15,257 nt of DNA from JAWVZH01 sp033722295 (lineage in GTDB: Bacteria; Bacteroidota; Bacteroidia; Chitinophagales; Saprospiraceae), in assembly GCA_033722295.1 (NCBI GenBank), contig JAWVZH010000068.1:1-15257 (forward strand), given 5' to 3'. The notes under the pieces were generated by a model that saw only the letters and a program-made list of their open reading frames with translations, did no database searches and was not told the DNA's origin. Within the stretch, counting starts at the first letter, position 1. Every line of letters begins with the position of its first letter. Shown in pieces: positions 1-6,585 of the stretch. The position numbers were made by a program, and so were the translations under genes.

Positions 1-1
1 C

Positions 2-628
2 ACCAAAGGGTACGAAGAACTGCTAAAGGTCTGGAGGGAATTACAACATACCCCCAATACCAAGCGCTTCTTGTTTTCTTTCTTCTTTTACAGCGCAGGT
101 GTACAGACGGTGATTTATCTGGCTTCCACCTTTGCTGAAAAGGAACTGGATTTCGGTACTTCCGAGCTTATTCTGATCATATTGATATTACAACTGGTAG
201 CCATAGGAGGCGCCTACCTCTTTGCATGGCTTTCGGATATAACCACTAACAAAACGTCACTATCCACCATGATCCTCATCTGGATCGGGATATGCGTGGG
301 GGCTCATTTCGTCGAATCCAAGCTCGCCTTTTACTTTTTATCCGCCGGAGTGGGAATGGTCCTTGGCGGTATACAGTCTCTATCCAGATCCAGCTATTCA
401 AAACTTGTTCCTGTCGACACCAGGGATATGACCTCTTATTTCAGCTTTTATGATGTCATGTACAAATGCTCCATTATAGCGGGAACCTTCAGTTTTGGTA
501 TAGTAGATCAGCTCACGGGAAATATGAGATACAGTGTATTGGTTCTGGGGTTGTTTTTTGTGGTAGGGTTGGTACTCTTGCGAATGACCCAGTTCGATAT
601 TCCCAAAAAAATTGAGGAACGCTATTGA
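2..628 (+). CDS. UMF1-family MFS transporter, 3' part (partial)
   Basis: The reading frame is open from the left edge, so the gene begins outside the window. About 208 C-terminal residues are visible. They form several hydrophobic helices of a major facilitator permease. The stretch FFYSAGVQTVIYLAS near visible residue 30, a GGIQSLSRSSYSKLVP-like loop around 120-135, and the following FSFYDVMYKCS...FG segment match the UMF1 / Atg22-like branch as I know it. The substrate is unknown for bacterial members; export of small metabolites from the cytoplasm across the inner membrane is the usual guess. The frame ends in a basic/acidic tail after the last helix. Its TGA overlaps the stop of the convergent lipoprotein gene by 7 bases, so there is no room for a classical terminator between them. 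A TTG at 71 could be called as a start, but it lies inside the conserved helix, so it is an internal codon. Confidence 0.85.
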   Translation, partial: TKGYEELLKVWRELQHTPNTKRFLFSFFFYSAGVQTVIYLASTFAEKELDFGTSELILIILILQLVAIGGAYLFAWLSDITTNKTSLSTMILIWIGICVGAHFVESKLAFYFLSAGVGMVLGGIQSLSRSSYSKLVPVDTRDMTSYFSFYDVMYKCSIIAGTFSFGIVDQLTGNMRYSVLVLGLFFVVGLVLLRMTQFDIPKKIEERY

Positions 629-2097
629 TATTCGTAACAACCAATGTCGGGATTCTGAGGATCCCTGGGTGTATTTTCAAGATCGTTGAAAATAGCATTG
701 AGTGGCCTGGCCCGACCTTCTGCCTTCGATAATGAATCGAGGTGAAAATCATAATTGCTTTCATCCGCGAAAAGGCTATCTGTGGAATTGCAGTTCAATG
801 ACGACATTGTAAAGTCTTCAAGAAAATCAGGATACTGATCCTCATCCAGGAGTTCCTCCACTCGTATGATACAATGGTCTATCATCACATCCGCCCTGGC
901 CTCTTCTCTGGCTGATAACCATACTTCATCTCTGTTCGAACCGGTCATTATACAATTAACAAATGTCGCGTCAAGGTCATTGACTGGCCAGTTCTCACAT
1001 TCCGGGAAATCGTAGCAAAAATGATTCGTCATGAAAAGTGCTTCACGATCGTTACCAAAGTTTGCCAGGGTGGTATATCTAAAGTTATGTTTTCCACCAA
1101 AACTGAGAATGACCGAATTCGTGCTGTTACTATGGATCAGGCTATTTGTCACCTCAACGTTCCCAGCGTGAAAGGCGATCAATCCGGCATTGGACGTGTT
1201 GAAAATTTGTGTCTTACTGATGACCACTTCAGCCAGTGAGTCAACATATACGCCGAAAATACTGTTCCTGATTATCGCTCCAGTCAGTGTTGTCCCTGTG
1301 GATCCCGGAAGCAACCGGATGCCACCCCATTGTCCTCTTACGTTATTGAATTCAGACTCCAGGCGATCACCACTGAAAATGACGGGATTATCCGGCGTGC
1401 CGATCGTCACCATGCGGCCTTCAGGCCCGACCACTATATTTCCATCATTGATAAATCTGGAGCTTCCACTTGTATCCTCGACACGGGTAATACCACCATG
1501 TATATATATTTCAGTACCACCAACGATATTAAGGACACATGAATCAATATAGAGTAATCCATAGATCACATAAGGCTTAGGGTCATCCCACCAGGCCACA
1601 TTGTCACAGTCCAGGCGATAGACCCTCCCCTTGTTGAACCTGTTGGGAATATAGTTAGCATTTTGGCCCCACGCGTCAACAAGTATCGATTCTGAATAAC
1701 CCTCAATATGCACATCTATATATTCTTCTATTACAAAGGGAGATTCAGAAACTGGTTGATCAGGATCTATCGTTACCTCAATAAAAATATAAATACTGTC
1801 TCCTTCCGGGATCCTGACATTGCTCACGGCCTGACCGGGAATACCGTCTACATTCATCCTAAAAGAAGATTGATCCCCTTCTCTCAATTCTACTGAACTA
1901 AGGATGATATCAGAGTTCTCCTGATTGTATATCTTAAATGAGCGTGTCGCGCTGCCGACTTGAGTGAAAACAGTGTCAAAATGCAGGGTATCCACAGAAA
2001 ACCCGATGTCAATAGGCCCTGAGGTAATTGCATCATCCTTGAGGCAGCCCTGAAGCACGCATATCATCACAATAAATATTGGAAATAAAGACTTCAC
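622..2097 (-). CDS. Right-handed beta-helix lipoprotein with surface-export signal
   Basis: A 491-residue protein. The N-terminus is a type II signal peptide ending in the lipobox LQGC, with the acylated cysteine at residue 18. The next residues are LKDD, giving CLKDDA. This fits the Bacteroidota lipoprotein export signal described in Capnocytophaga (C-x-K-(D/E)2), so surface exposure is inferred. Residues about 30-145 contain a DTLHFDTVFTQVGSATRSFKIYN-like beta-sandwich region, common before beta-helices in this phylum. Residues about 185-430 have short strands with N, G and V turns, QWGGI at about 257-261, and spaced phrases such as IRNSIFGVYV and VTNSLIHSNS, typical of a right-handed parallel beta-helix. 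The C-terminus ends in DIGCYEYQ, a common ending for these proteins. No catalytic residues can be assigned; binding or cleavage of a polysaccharide is possible. The start is GTG, because an in-frame TGA immediately precedes it and the next ATG would leave almost no signal peptide. Confidence 0.85.
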   Translation of the reverse strand: MKSLFPIFIVMICVLQGCLKDDAITSGPIDIGFSVDTLHFDTVFTQVGSATRSFKIYNQENSDIILSSVELREGDQSSFRMNVDGIPGQAVSNVRIPEGDSIYIFIEVTIDPDQPVSESPFVIEEYIDVHIEGYSESILVDAWGQNANYIPNRFNKGRVYRLDCDNVAWWDDPKPYVIYGLLYIDSCVLNIVGGTEIYIHGGITRVEDTSGSSRFINDGNIVVGPEGRMVTIGTPDNPVIFSGDRLESEFNNVRGQWGGIRLLPGSTGTTLTGAIIRNSIFGVYVDSLAEVVISKTQIFNTSNAGLIAFHAGNVEVTNSLIHSNSTNSVILSFGGKHNFRYTTLANFGNDREALFMTNHFCYDFPECENWPVNDLDATFVNCIMTGSNRDEVWLSAREEARADVMIDHCIIRVEELLDEDQYPDFLEDFTMSSLNCNSTDSLFADESNYDFHLDSLSKAEGRARPLNAIFNDLENTPRDPQNPDIGCYEYQ

Positions 2098-2127
2098 TCA
2101 ATCAAAACGATTAGAACTCTAATAGAG

Positions 2128-2185
2128 TGCGAATATGGTGAGAAAATGTCATAGTAACGGCATTACTATGAAGCTTGAATTCGCA
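2128..2185. repeat. Nested inverted repeats in the divergent intergenic region
   Basis: The region between the divergent lipoprotein and glycosyltransferase genes contains a perfect 9-bp inverted repeat, TCATAGTAA (2149-2157) and TTACTATGA (2163-2171), separated by CGGCA. An outer 7-bp inverted repeat flanks it: TGCGAAT (2128-2134) and ATTCGCA (2179-2185). The inner element could be a hairpin in the transcript or a dyad operator between two promoters. Its right arm contains an ATG (2168-2170) in the same frame as the downstream glycosyltransferase. There is no T-run, so it is unlikely to be an intrinsic terminator. No exact TAnnTTTG promoter box was found here; CATATTTG at 2184-2191 is one base off. 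Confidence 0.6.
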
Positions 2186-2194
2186 TATTTGTGA
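2168..2194 (+). other. Possible 8-codon upstream ORF
   Basis: ATG at 2168 opens a frame reading MKLEFAYL and then TGA (2192-2194). It is in the same phase as the first glycosyltransferase gene, which continues without further stops after the TGA. It could be a regulatory leader peptide, the true start interrupted by a nonsense codon, or chance. The TGA overlaps a GTG at 2191 that opens another frame, ending at a TGA at 2245-2247. Confidence 0.25.
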
Positions 2195-2209
2195 GCACTA
2201 ATCACTACT

Positions 2210-2896
2210 ATTTCGATCATAGATATCATCATACCGGCACTAAATGAAGAGGCCTCTATAGCCTCGGTACTTTCCGATATTCCCAAGGATAGGGTAAGAC
2301 ATATCTTCGTATGTGACAATGGCAGTACAGATCGTACCAGGGAAGTGGCAGCAGAGCACGGTGCTCAAGTTCTAACGGCACAGCGCAAGGGATACGGTTC
2401 CGCATGTCTGGCAGGCATCAAGCGATTACAAACTTTGAGCACACCACCCGACATAGTGGTCTTCCTGGATGCGGATTACTCAGATCATCCGAGTGAACTA
2501 CCCCTGGTAGTCGCCCCGATAGAAAATGAAGAGGCTCAATTGGTCATAGGTTCAAGATCACTCGGCCACCTTGAAAAAGGTGCCATGCAACCGCAACAGA
2601 TCTTTGGAAACTGGCTGGCCACAAAACTGATCAAGTGGATCTACAACAAGGAATTCACTGACCTCGGGCCGTTCCGGGCTGTTGCCTATAATACATTGAT
2701 GGCTATGGATATGAGGGATAAAGACTTTGGTTGGACAGTAGAAATGCAGGTCAAAGCAGCGAAAATGGGCATACCTTCGGTCGAAGTGCCTGTTTCTTAC
2801 CGAAGAAGAATAGGCGTATCAAAGGTTTCCGGAACCATAAAAGGCACAGTATTAGCCGGGCATAAGATTTTATGGACAATATTCAAATTGATATAA
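2210..2896 (+). CDS. GT2 glycosyltransferase, polyprenyl-phosphate-sugar synthase-like; start non-canonical
   Basis: A cytoplasmic-facing GT-A fold enzyme of about 228 residues, similar in pattern to dolichyl/undecaprenyl-phosphate sugar synthases. Visible motifs, counting from the ATT at 2210: DIIIPALNEE at 5-14, FVCDNGSTDRT at 33-43 (nucleotide binding), RKGYGSACLAG at 59-69, FLDADYSDHP at 85-94 with the metal-binding DxD, then DLGPFRA and FGWTVEMQVKAA in the acceptor half. No transmembrane tail follows, unlike some relatives. Inferred role: transfer of a sugar from a nucleotide donor to a lipid phosphate, possibly feeding the GT-C enzyme two genes downstream. Start problem: no ATG, GTG or TTG lies between the in-frame TGA at 2192-2194 and the conserved IIIPALNEE. 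ATT at 2210 gives the family-like N-terminus MSIIDIIIP; a frameshift from GTG 2191 or a nonsense change after ATG 2168 are alternatives. Its stop overlaps the next start as TAATG. Confidence 0.8.
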   Translation: MSIIDIIIPALNEEASIASVLSDIPKDRVRHIFVCDNGSTDRTREVAAEHGAQVLTAQRKGYGSACLAGIKRLQTLSTPPDIVVFLDADYSDHPSELPLVVAPIENEEAQLVIGSRSLGHLEKGAMQPQQIFGNWLATKLIKWIYNKEFTDLGPFRAVAYNTLMAMDMRDKDFGWTVEMQVKAAKMGIPSVEVPVSYRRRIGVSKVSGTIKGTVLAGHKILWTIFKLI

Positions 2897-4386
2897 TGAC
2901 AGCAGTTGATATCATAGGCTTGGTTGTATTGACACTCTATCTGATCTGTCTGATATATGTGACCATTTTTTGTCTTATGCAACTGCATTTACTTATAAAG
3001 TACCTCCGTGCCAGAAAAAGAGTAGCTGAGATCTCGGGCCATTCGAAAGAGGTCGACTGGCCTCAGGTCACTGTTCAACTGCCCGTATACAATGAGAGAT
3101 ATGTGATCGAGAGGCTCATTGATAACATCGTCCAGTTTGATTATCCGAAATCCAGACTTGAGATCCAGATACTGGATGATTCTACGGACGATACAACCCT
3201 GTTGGCAAAAAGGAAGGTAGAGCAGTACGGTCAGCAGGGTTTTGACATAAAACTGATTCGCCGCCCAGAGAGAACGGGATTCAAAGCTGGGGCTCTGGAC
3301 TACGGATTAAAGTCTGCCAAAGGTGAATTCATAGCGATATTTGATGCCGATTTCCTTCCCAGACCTGACTTCCTGAAATCAACCATTCAGCATTTTGAAG
3401 ATCCTTCTGTCGGTGTCGTTCAAACCCGGTGGGAACACATCAATCAGGGATATTCGCTGATCACGGAACTTCAGGCTTTTCAGCTCAATGTGCATTTCAC
3501 GGTGGAACAGTCCGCCAGAGAATTTGCAGGATACCTTCTGCAATTCAACGGGACGGCTGGCGTGTGGAGAAAGCAAACGATCAATGAGGCTGGCGGCTGG
3601 CAGGCCGATACGCTGACCGAAGACCTAGACCTGTCCTATCGCGCACAACTAAAAAAGTGGAGAATTGTATACCTGGAGGGAGTGGGTTCTCCGGCTGAAC
3701 TGCCAGCAGAAATGAACGGTCTCAAATCTCAACAATACCGCTGGATGAAGGGAGGTGCTGAAACAGCAAAGAAGATCATTCCATCTGTCTGGAGATCAGA
3801 TCTCAATTTTACCCAGAAATTCCACGCTACCATACATCTTCTTTCCAGTGCCATCTTCGTGTTCGTTTTTGTCCTGGCCATTATGAGTGTTCCACTGATC
3901 TATTATATAAAAGTAGTCGAATATGATCCAACGCCACTTTCAGTATTTTTAATAGGAATGCTCAGCATAGTGGCCGTATACTACGTTGCCAACGTCCAGT
4001 CCAGCTGGCATAAGCTGCCACGGGTAAAGGCTTTGATCAAATTTGTGATCATGTTTCCATTGTTTCTTGCTTTGTCGATGGGCTTAAGCCTACACAATTC
4101 TATTGCAGTTCTTCAAGGCTACCTTGGACGCCGAAGTGCTTTTGTGAGAACTCCGAAATTCAATATTCAGGAAATCTCAGACTCACTTAAGCGACGAACT
4201 TATCTCGATTACAATTTGAACCTGACAACCATTTTCGAAGGCCTACTCTTTCTTTATTTTACCTGTGCGGTGATCTATGGAATAACCACCGATGTTGGTG
4301 CATTCTTATTCTTTCATATATTGCTTGCTATGGGATTTGGAAGTATTTTTTACTATTCGGTGGTTCATCTCGGTCTTAAAAAATGA
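2896..4386 (+). CDS. Cellulose-synthase-like processive GT2, multi-pass membrane protein
   Basis: A 496-residue inner-membrane glycosyltransferase. One N-terminal helix (about residues 5-33) precedes a cytosolic GT-A domain, followed by about five C-terminal helices. Motifs in order: QLPVYNER at 61-68, LDDSTDDT at 93-100, FDADF at 149-153 (DxD), TEDLDLSYRA at 241-250 (TED catalytic base region), and QQYRW at 279-283, the Q(Q/R)xRW signature of processive beta-glycan synthases. It resembles the cellulose synthase-like / glucomannan synthase branch and lacks the PilZ domain and extra helices of BcsA. Polymer synthesis is possible, but single-sugar transfer to a lipid (as in ceramide glucosyltransferase-like relatives) cannot be excluded. 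ATG at 2896 is preferred because it gives a one-base TAATG overlap, implying translational coupling. An in-frame ATG at 2872 would add eight residues inside the upstream gene. The 3' end overlaps the next gene by ATGA. Confidence 0.88.
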   Translation: MTAVDIIGLVVLTLYLICLIYVTIFCLMQLHLLIKYLRARKRVAEISGHSKEVDWPQVTVQLPVYNERYVIERLIDNIVQFDYPKSRLEIQILDDSTDDTTLLAKRKVEQYGQQGFDIKLIRRPERTGFKAGALDYGLKSAKGEFIAIFDADFLPRPDFLKSTIQHFEDPSVGVVQTRWEHINQGYSLITELQAFQLNVHFTVEQSAREFAGYLLQFNGTAGVWRKQTINEAGGWQADTLTEDLDLSYRAQLKKWRIVYLEGVGSPAELPAEMNGLKSQQYRWMKGGAETAKKIIPSVWRSDLNFTQKFHATIHLLSSAIFVFVFVLAIMSVPLIYYIKVVEYDPTPLSVFLIGMLSIVAVYYVANVQSSWHKLPRVKALIKFVIMFPLFLALSMGLSLHNSIAVLQGYLGRRSAFVRTPKFNIQEISDSLKRRTYLDYNLNLTTIFEGLLFLYFTCAVIYGITTDVGAFLFFHILLAMGFGSIFYYSVVHLGLKK

Positions 4387-5681
4387 AAGTATTCGCCATA
4401 GTATCCTGGGTAACGGGTATCACATGGCTGCTTTATGGTGTCACACAGAATGAGTTTACTCAAATATTCGTGGCATTCATCACCGCCTTTCTCGGTTATT
4501 TTCTCATTTGCAATAATCTACGGTTCAAGCTACGGGATCTTTTGATCCTGGCTATCCTCATCCGTCTGATCAGCATAGGCTCATTTCCAGCTTTGTCAGA
4601 TGATATCTACAGATTCGTTTGGGATGGGGAAGTCTTTCATTATGGCATGAATCCTTATGAACATCGCCCTGCGGAAATTGCTGATCATATAGGACGGTCC
4701 GATCTGTACGAGGAGATGAACTCCCGAAATTATTATACTGTATATCCGGTTGTCAATCAAGCTGTTTTCATTCTGGCGGCCCTGGCGGGTGATCATTTGA
4801 AATTAGCCGTGATCATAATTCGTCTTCTTATTGGCCTTTGCGAGATCGGCGTGATCTGGCTGGTACTGAGATGGATGAATAATTTTCAAATCCCACAAAA
4901 GGAAGCTGCCTGGTACTTTTTAAACCCACTATTGATCACAGAGACTTACGGCAATCTCCATTTCGAGATAGTCATGGTGCTCTTCATCCTTTTGACACTG
5001 TTTTCCGTACGTTCAGTATTAAAGAGCGGTCTTTACTTCTGCCTGTCCGCTTCTTCCAAATTGCTCTCTCTCATACTGCTGCCATTTTTATTGCTACAAT
5101 TTAAGAAAATCGACCGTTGGCACCTTTTAGCCGTTGTGGTATCTGGCATACTGCTAATGTTCTCGCCTATAATAATTTTCCATTCAGGTTCAGGCTTTTT
5201 TTCTAGTCTAAATCTCTATTTCCGTCAGTTTGAATTCAATGCAAGCCTGTACTACATCTTCAGATGGCTGGGATATCAATACTGGGGATATAATGCCATA
5301 GGTTCTATCGGGCCTACTCTGGCCATTCTTAGCATGACAGCCATTCTAATGATAACCTTCAGATACAGGAATGTCCCTCTTAAGAATTGGCCCTTTGTAT
5401 TCACATTGCTCTTCACCACTTATTTCCTCTTCGCCACAACCGTTCATCCGTGGTATATCATTACACCCCTGATCTTCGGGGTAATGGCTCAATTGAGATA
5501 TGTGGTTTTATGGTCGGCGCTTGTGGTTCTCAGTTATCACGCGTATTCCAATTCCGAAGTGAGTGAAAACTCATGGATCATCGCTATCGAATACGGCATT
5601 CTTTGCGCAGCCATATTTATAGAGCTATATACAAGAAAAAAGCCGGAACACCACGCTGGTGATCCGGCTCAAATATCTTAA
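4383..5681 (+). CDS. GT-C family polyprenyl-sugar glycosyltransferase (mannosyltransferase-like)
   Basis: A 432-residue, strongly hydrophobic protein with about ten or more predicted helices. In the first periplasmic loop, after the second or third helix, it reads SDDIYRFVWDGEVFHYGMNPY (within residues 72-92). The paired acidic residues D73-D74 followed by YRxxWDG and NPY are characteristic of GT-C enzymes that use polyprenyl-phosphate sugars, such as GT87 and related mannosyltransferases. Later helices hold WYFLNPLLI and HPWYIITPL, also usual in this group. Inferred role: transfer of a sugar from the lipid carrier, perhaps made by the first gene of the cassette, to a glycan, glycolipid or protein on the outer face of the inner membrane. 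The start overlaps the previous stop as ATGA. The last 14 or so codons also carry the terminator hairpin of the convergent gldN unit, so the C-terminal tail (KKPEHHAGDPAQIS) may have been shaped by that element. Confidence 0.82.
   Translation: MKVFAIVSWVTGITWLLYGVTQNEFTQIFVAFITAFLGYFLICNNLRFKLRDLLILAILIRLISIGSFPALSDDIYRFVWDGEVFHYGMNPYEHRPAEIADHIGRSDLYEEMNSRNYYTVYPVVNQAVFILAALAGDHLKLAVIIIRLLIGLCEIGVIWLVLRWMNNFQIPQKEAAWYFLNPLLITETYGNLHFEIVMVLFILLTLFSVRSVLKSGLYFCLSASSKLLSLILLPFLLLQFKKIDRWHLLAVVVSGILLMFSPIIIFHSGSGFFSSLNLYFRQFEFNASLYYIFRWLGYQYWGYNAIGSIGPTLAILSMTAILMITFRYRNVPLKNWPFVFTLLFTTYFLFATTVHPWYIITPLIFGVMAQLRYVVLWSALVVLSYHAYSNSEVSENSWIIAIEYGILCAAIFIELYTRKKPEHHAGDPAQIS
5636..5669 (-). terminator. 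Rho-independent terminator of the gld unit, inside a convergent CDS
   Basis: On the minus strand, 29 bases after the gldN stop, there is a stem of AGCCGGA (minus-strand reading, 5669-5663) and TCCGGCT (5647-5641). After one unpaired A/T-type mismatch the stem continues with CACCA/TGGTG around a three-base loop. It is followed by six T residues (5641-5636), partly shared with the stem foot. Twelve paired bases with a GC-rich foot and a U-run are the classical form. On the plus strand no T-run follows, so it should act only on minus-strand transcripts. Confidence 0.85.
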
Positions 5682-5697
5682 TGGATAAAAGACTCTT

Positions 5698-6570
5698 TTA
5701 GTAAGTCCAGAGATCGTGCTCAAAGTTGAACAGCTCTCTTTTAACCTTGTCCGATTCAAGTAACATATCTACACCTTCGCCATATTGATCCTTAAGTCTC
5801 AGGTCAAGAGGATTAGACACTTTGAAAACATAACTTGAGAAAAACCTCGCCTCAAAAAGATCTGACCAGGTCATAGGTGCTGCATCATTGTATGGATTGA
5901 ACACCCTTTCCTTGGAAAAGACTTCTCTTGCTTCTGGATAATACACCCAGAACAAAGGCAAGGAATACTTGAAGTTTCCGTTATCATCCAGTTCGTCCTT
6001 GATGGGCGCAATTCCCAGAATACGAACTTTCATGGTCGATGATTCTTCATCGAAGAACCAAACTTCCTTGATCCTGTATCTCTTGATGTCTTCGTAATTG
6101 ATCACGGACTTTACCACCTTGATCTCTTCCTCATAAGTGACAGGGTCAAAAACAACTGTAGTATCTACCCTATAAATGATCTTATTAAGATCCTCTTTCG
6201 TCAATGGCACTTTAAAGTCATCACTGTTTCCTTTAAACGCCATCAAGTCACCATTTTCAATACCTTCCAGAAGAATATTGAAGAAGGGACGATTCGGATT
6301 GATAAAAGGGATGTTCATTTTTTCCCTTACGTCTAAAAGTCGCCACATTCTCTTTTGCCAGGCGATATCTGCCTCCCGAATGCTTTCGTATGGAAGCACA
6401 CGGTTTTCGTAAATGAGACGCTTTTGAACGATATCATCCACATAGACATCCTCATCTACTTGCGAGGACTCCGTGATCATTTCATCTCCATCATCCTTTT
6501 GCGCCTGGAGCCCATTGGTTCCAAGAGCAAGAATGAAGATCAACGCTAAGGACTTACAAGAAAAGTTCAT
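5698..6570 (-). CDS. gldN: GldN, type IX secretion / gliding motility protein
   Basis: A 290-residue protein with an N-terminal signal peptide of about 24 residues (hydrophobic LALIFILAL, ending near LQAQ), so exported to the periplasm. The body contains stretches typical of the GldN/PorN family: DDIVQKRLIYENRVLPYESIREADIAWQKRMWR-like sequence at about 45-77, then REKMN...NPNRPFFNIL, then VWFFDEESSTMKVRILGIAP, SLPLFWVYYPEAR, and FNPYNDAAPMTWSDLFEARFFSSYV. Length is normal for the family. GldN forms the periplasmic ring complex with the lipoprotein GldK beneath the outer membrane and is required for type IX secretion. It is the last gene of the unit, 15 bases after gldM, and is followed by an intrinsic terminator. 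The start is ATG; no better alternative is seen. Confidence 0.95.
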   Translation of the reverse strand: MNFSCKSLALIFILALGTNGLQAQKDDGDEMITESSQVDEDVYVDDIVQKRLIYENRVLPYESIREADIAWQKRMWRLLDVREKMNIPFINPNRPFFNILLEGIENGDLMAFKGNSDDFKVPLTKEDLNKIIYRVDTTVVFDPVTYEEEIKVVKSVINYEDIKRYRIKEVWFFDEESSTMKVRILGIAPIKDELDDNGNFKYSLPLFWVYYPEAREVFSKERVFNPYNDAAPMTWSDLFEARFFSSYVFKVSNPLDLRLKDQYGEGVDMLLESDKVKRELFNFEHDLWTY

Positions 6571-6585
6571 TTGAATCGGTTTAAA

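Noticed and set aside
2872..2895. Upstream ATG for the cellulose-synthase-like gene
   Set aside because: It would overlap the previous gene by 25 bases; the ATG at 2896 gives a TAATG overlap and begins directly with the membrane helix.
5686..5700. Inverted repeat TAAAAGA-C-TCTTTTA as a terminator for the glycosyltransferase cassette
   Set aside because: It is AT-only in the stem core, has a one-base centre and lacks a following T-run; it also overlaps the gldN stop.
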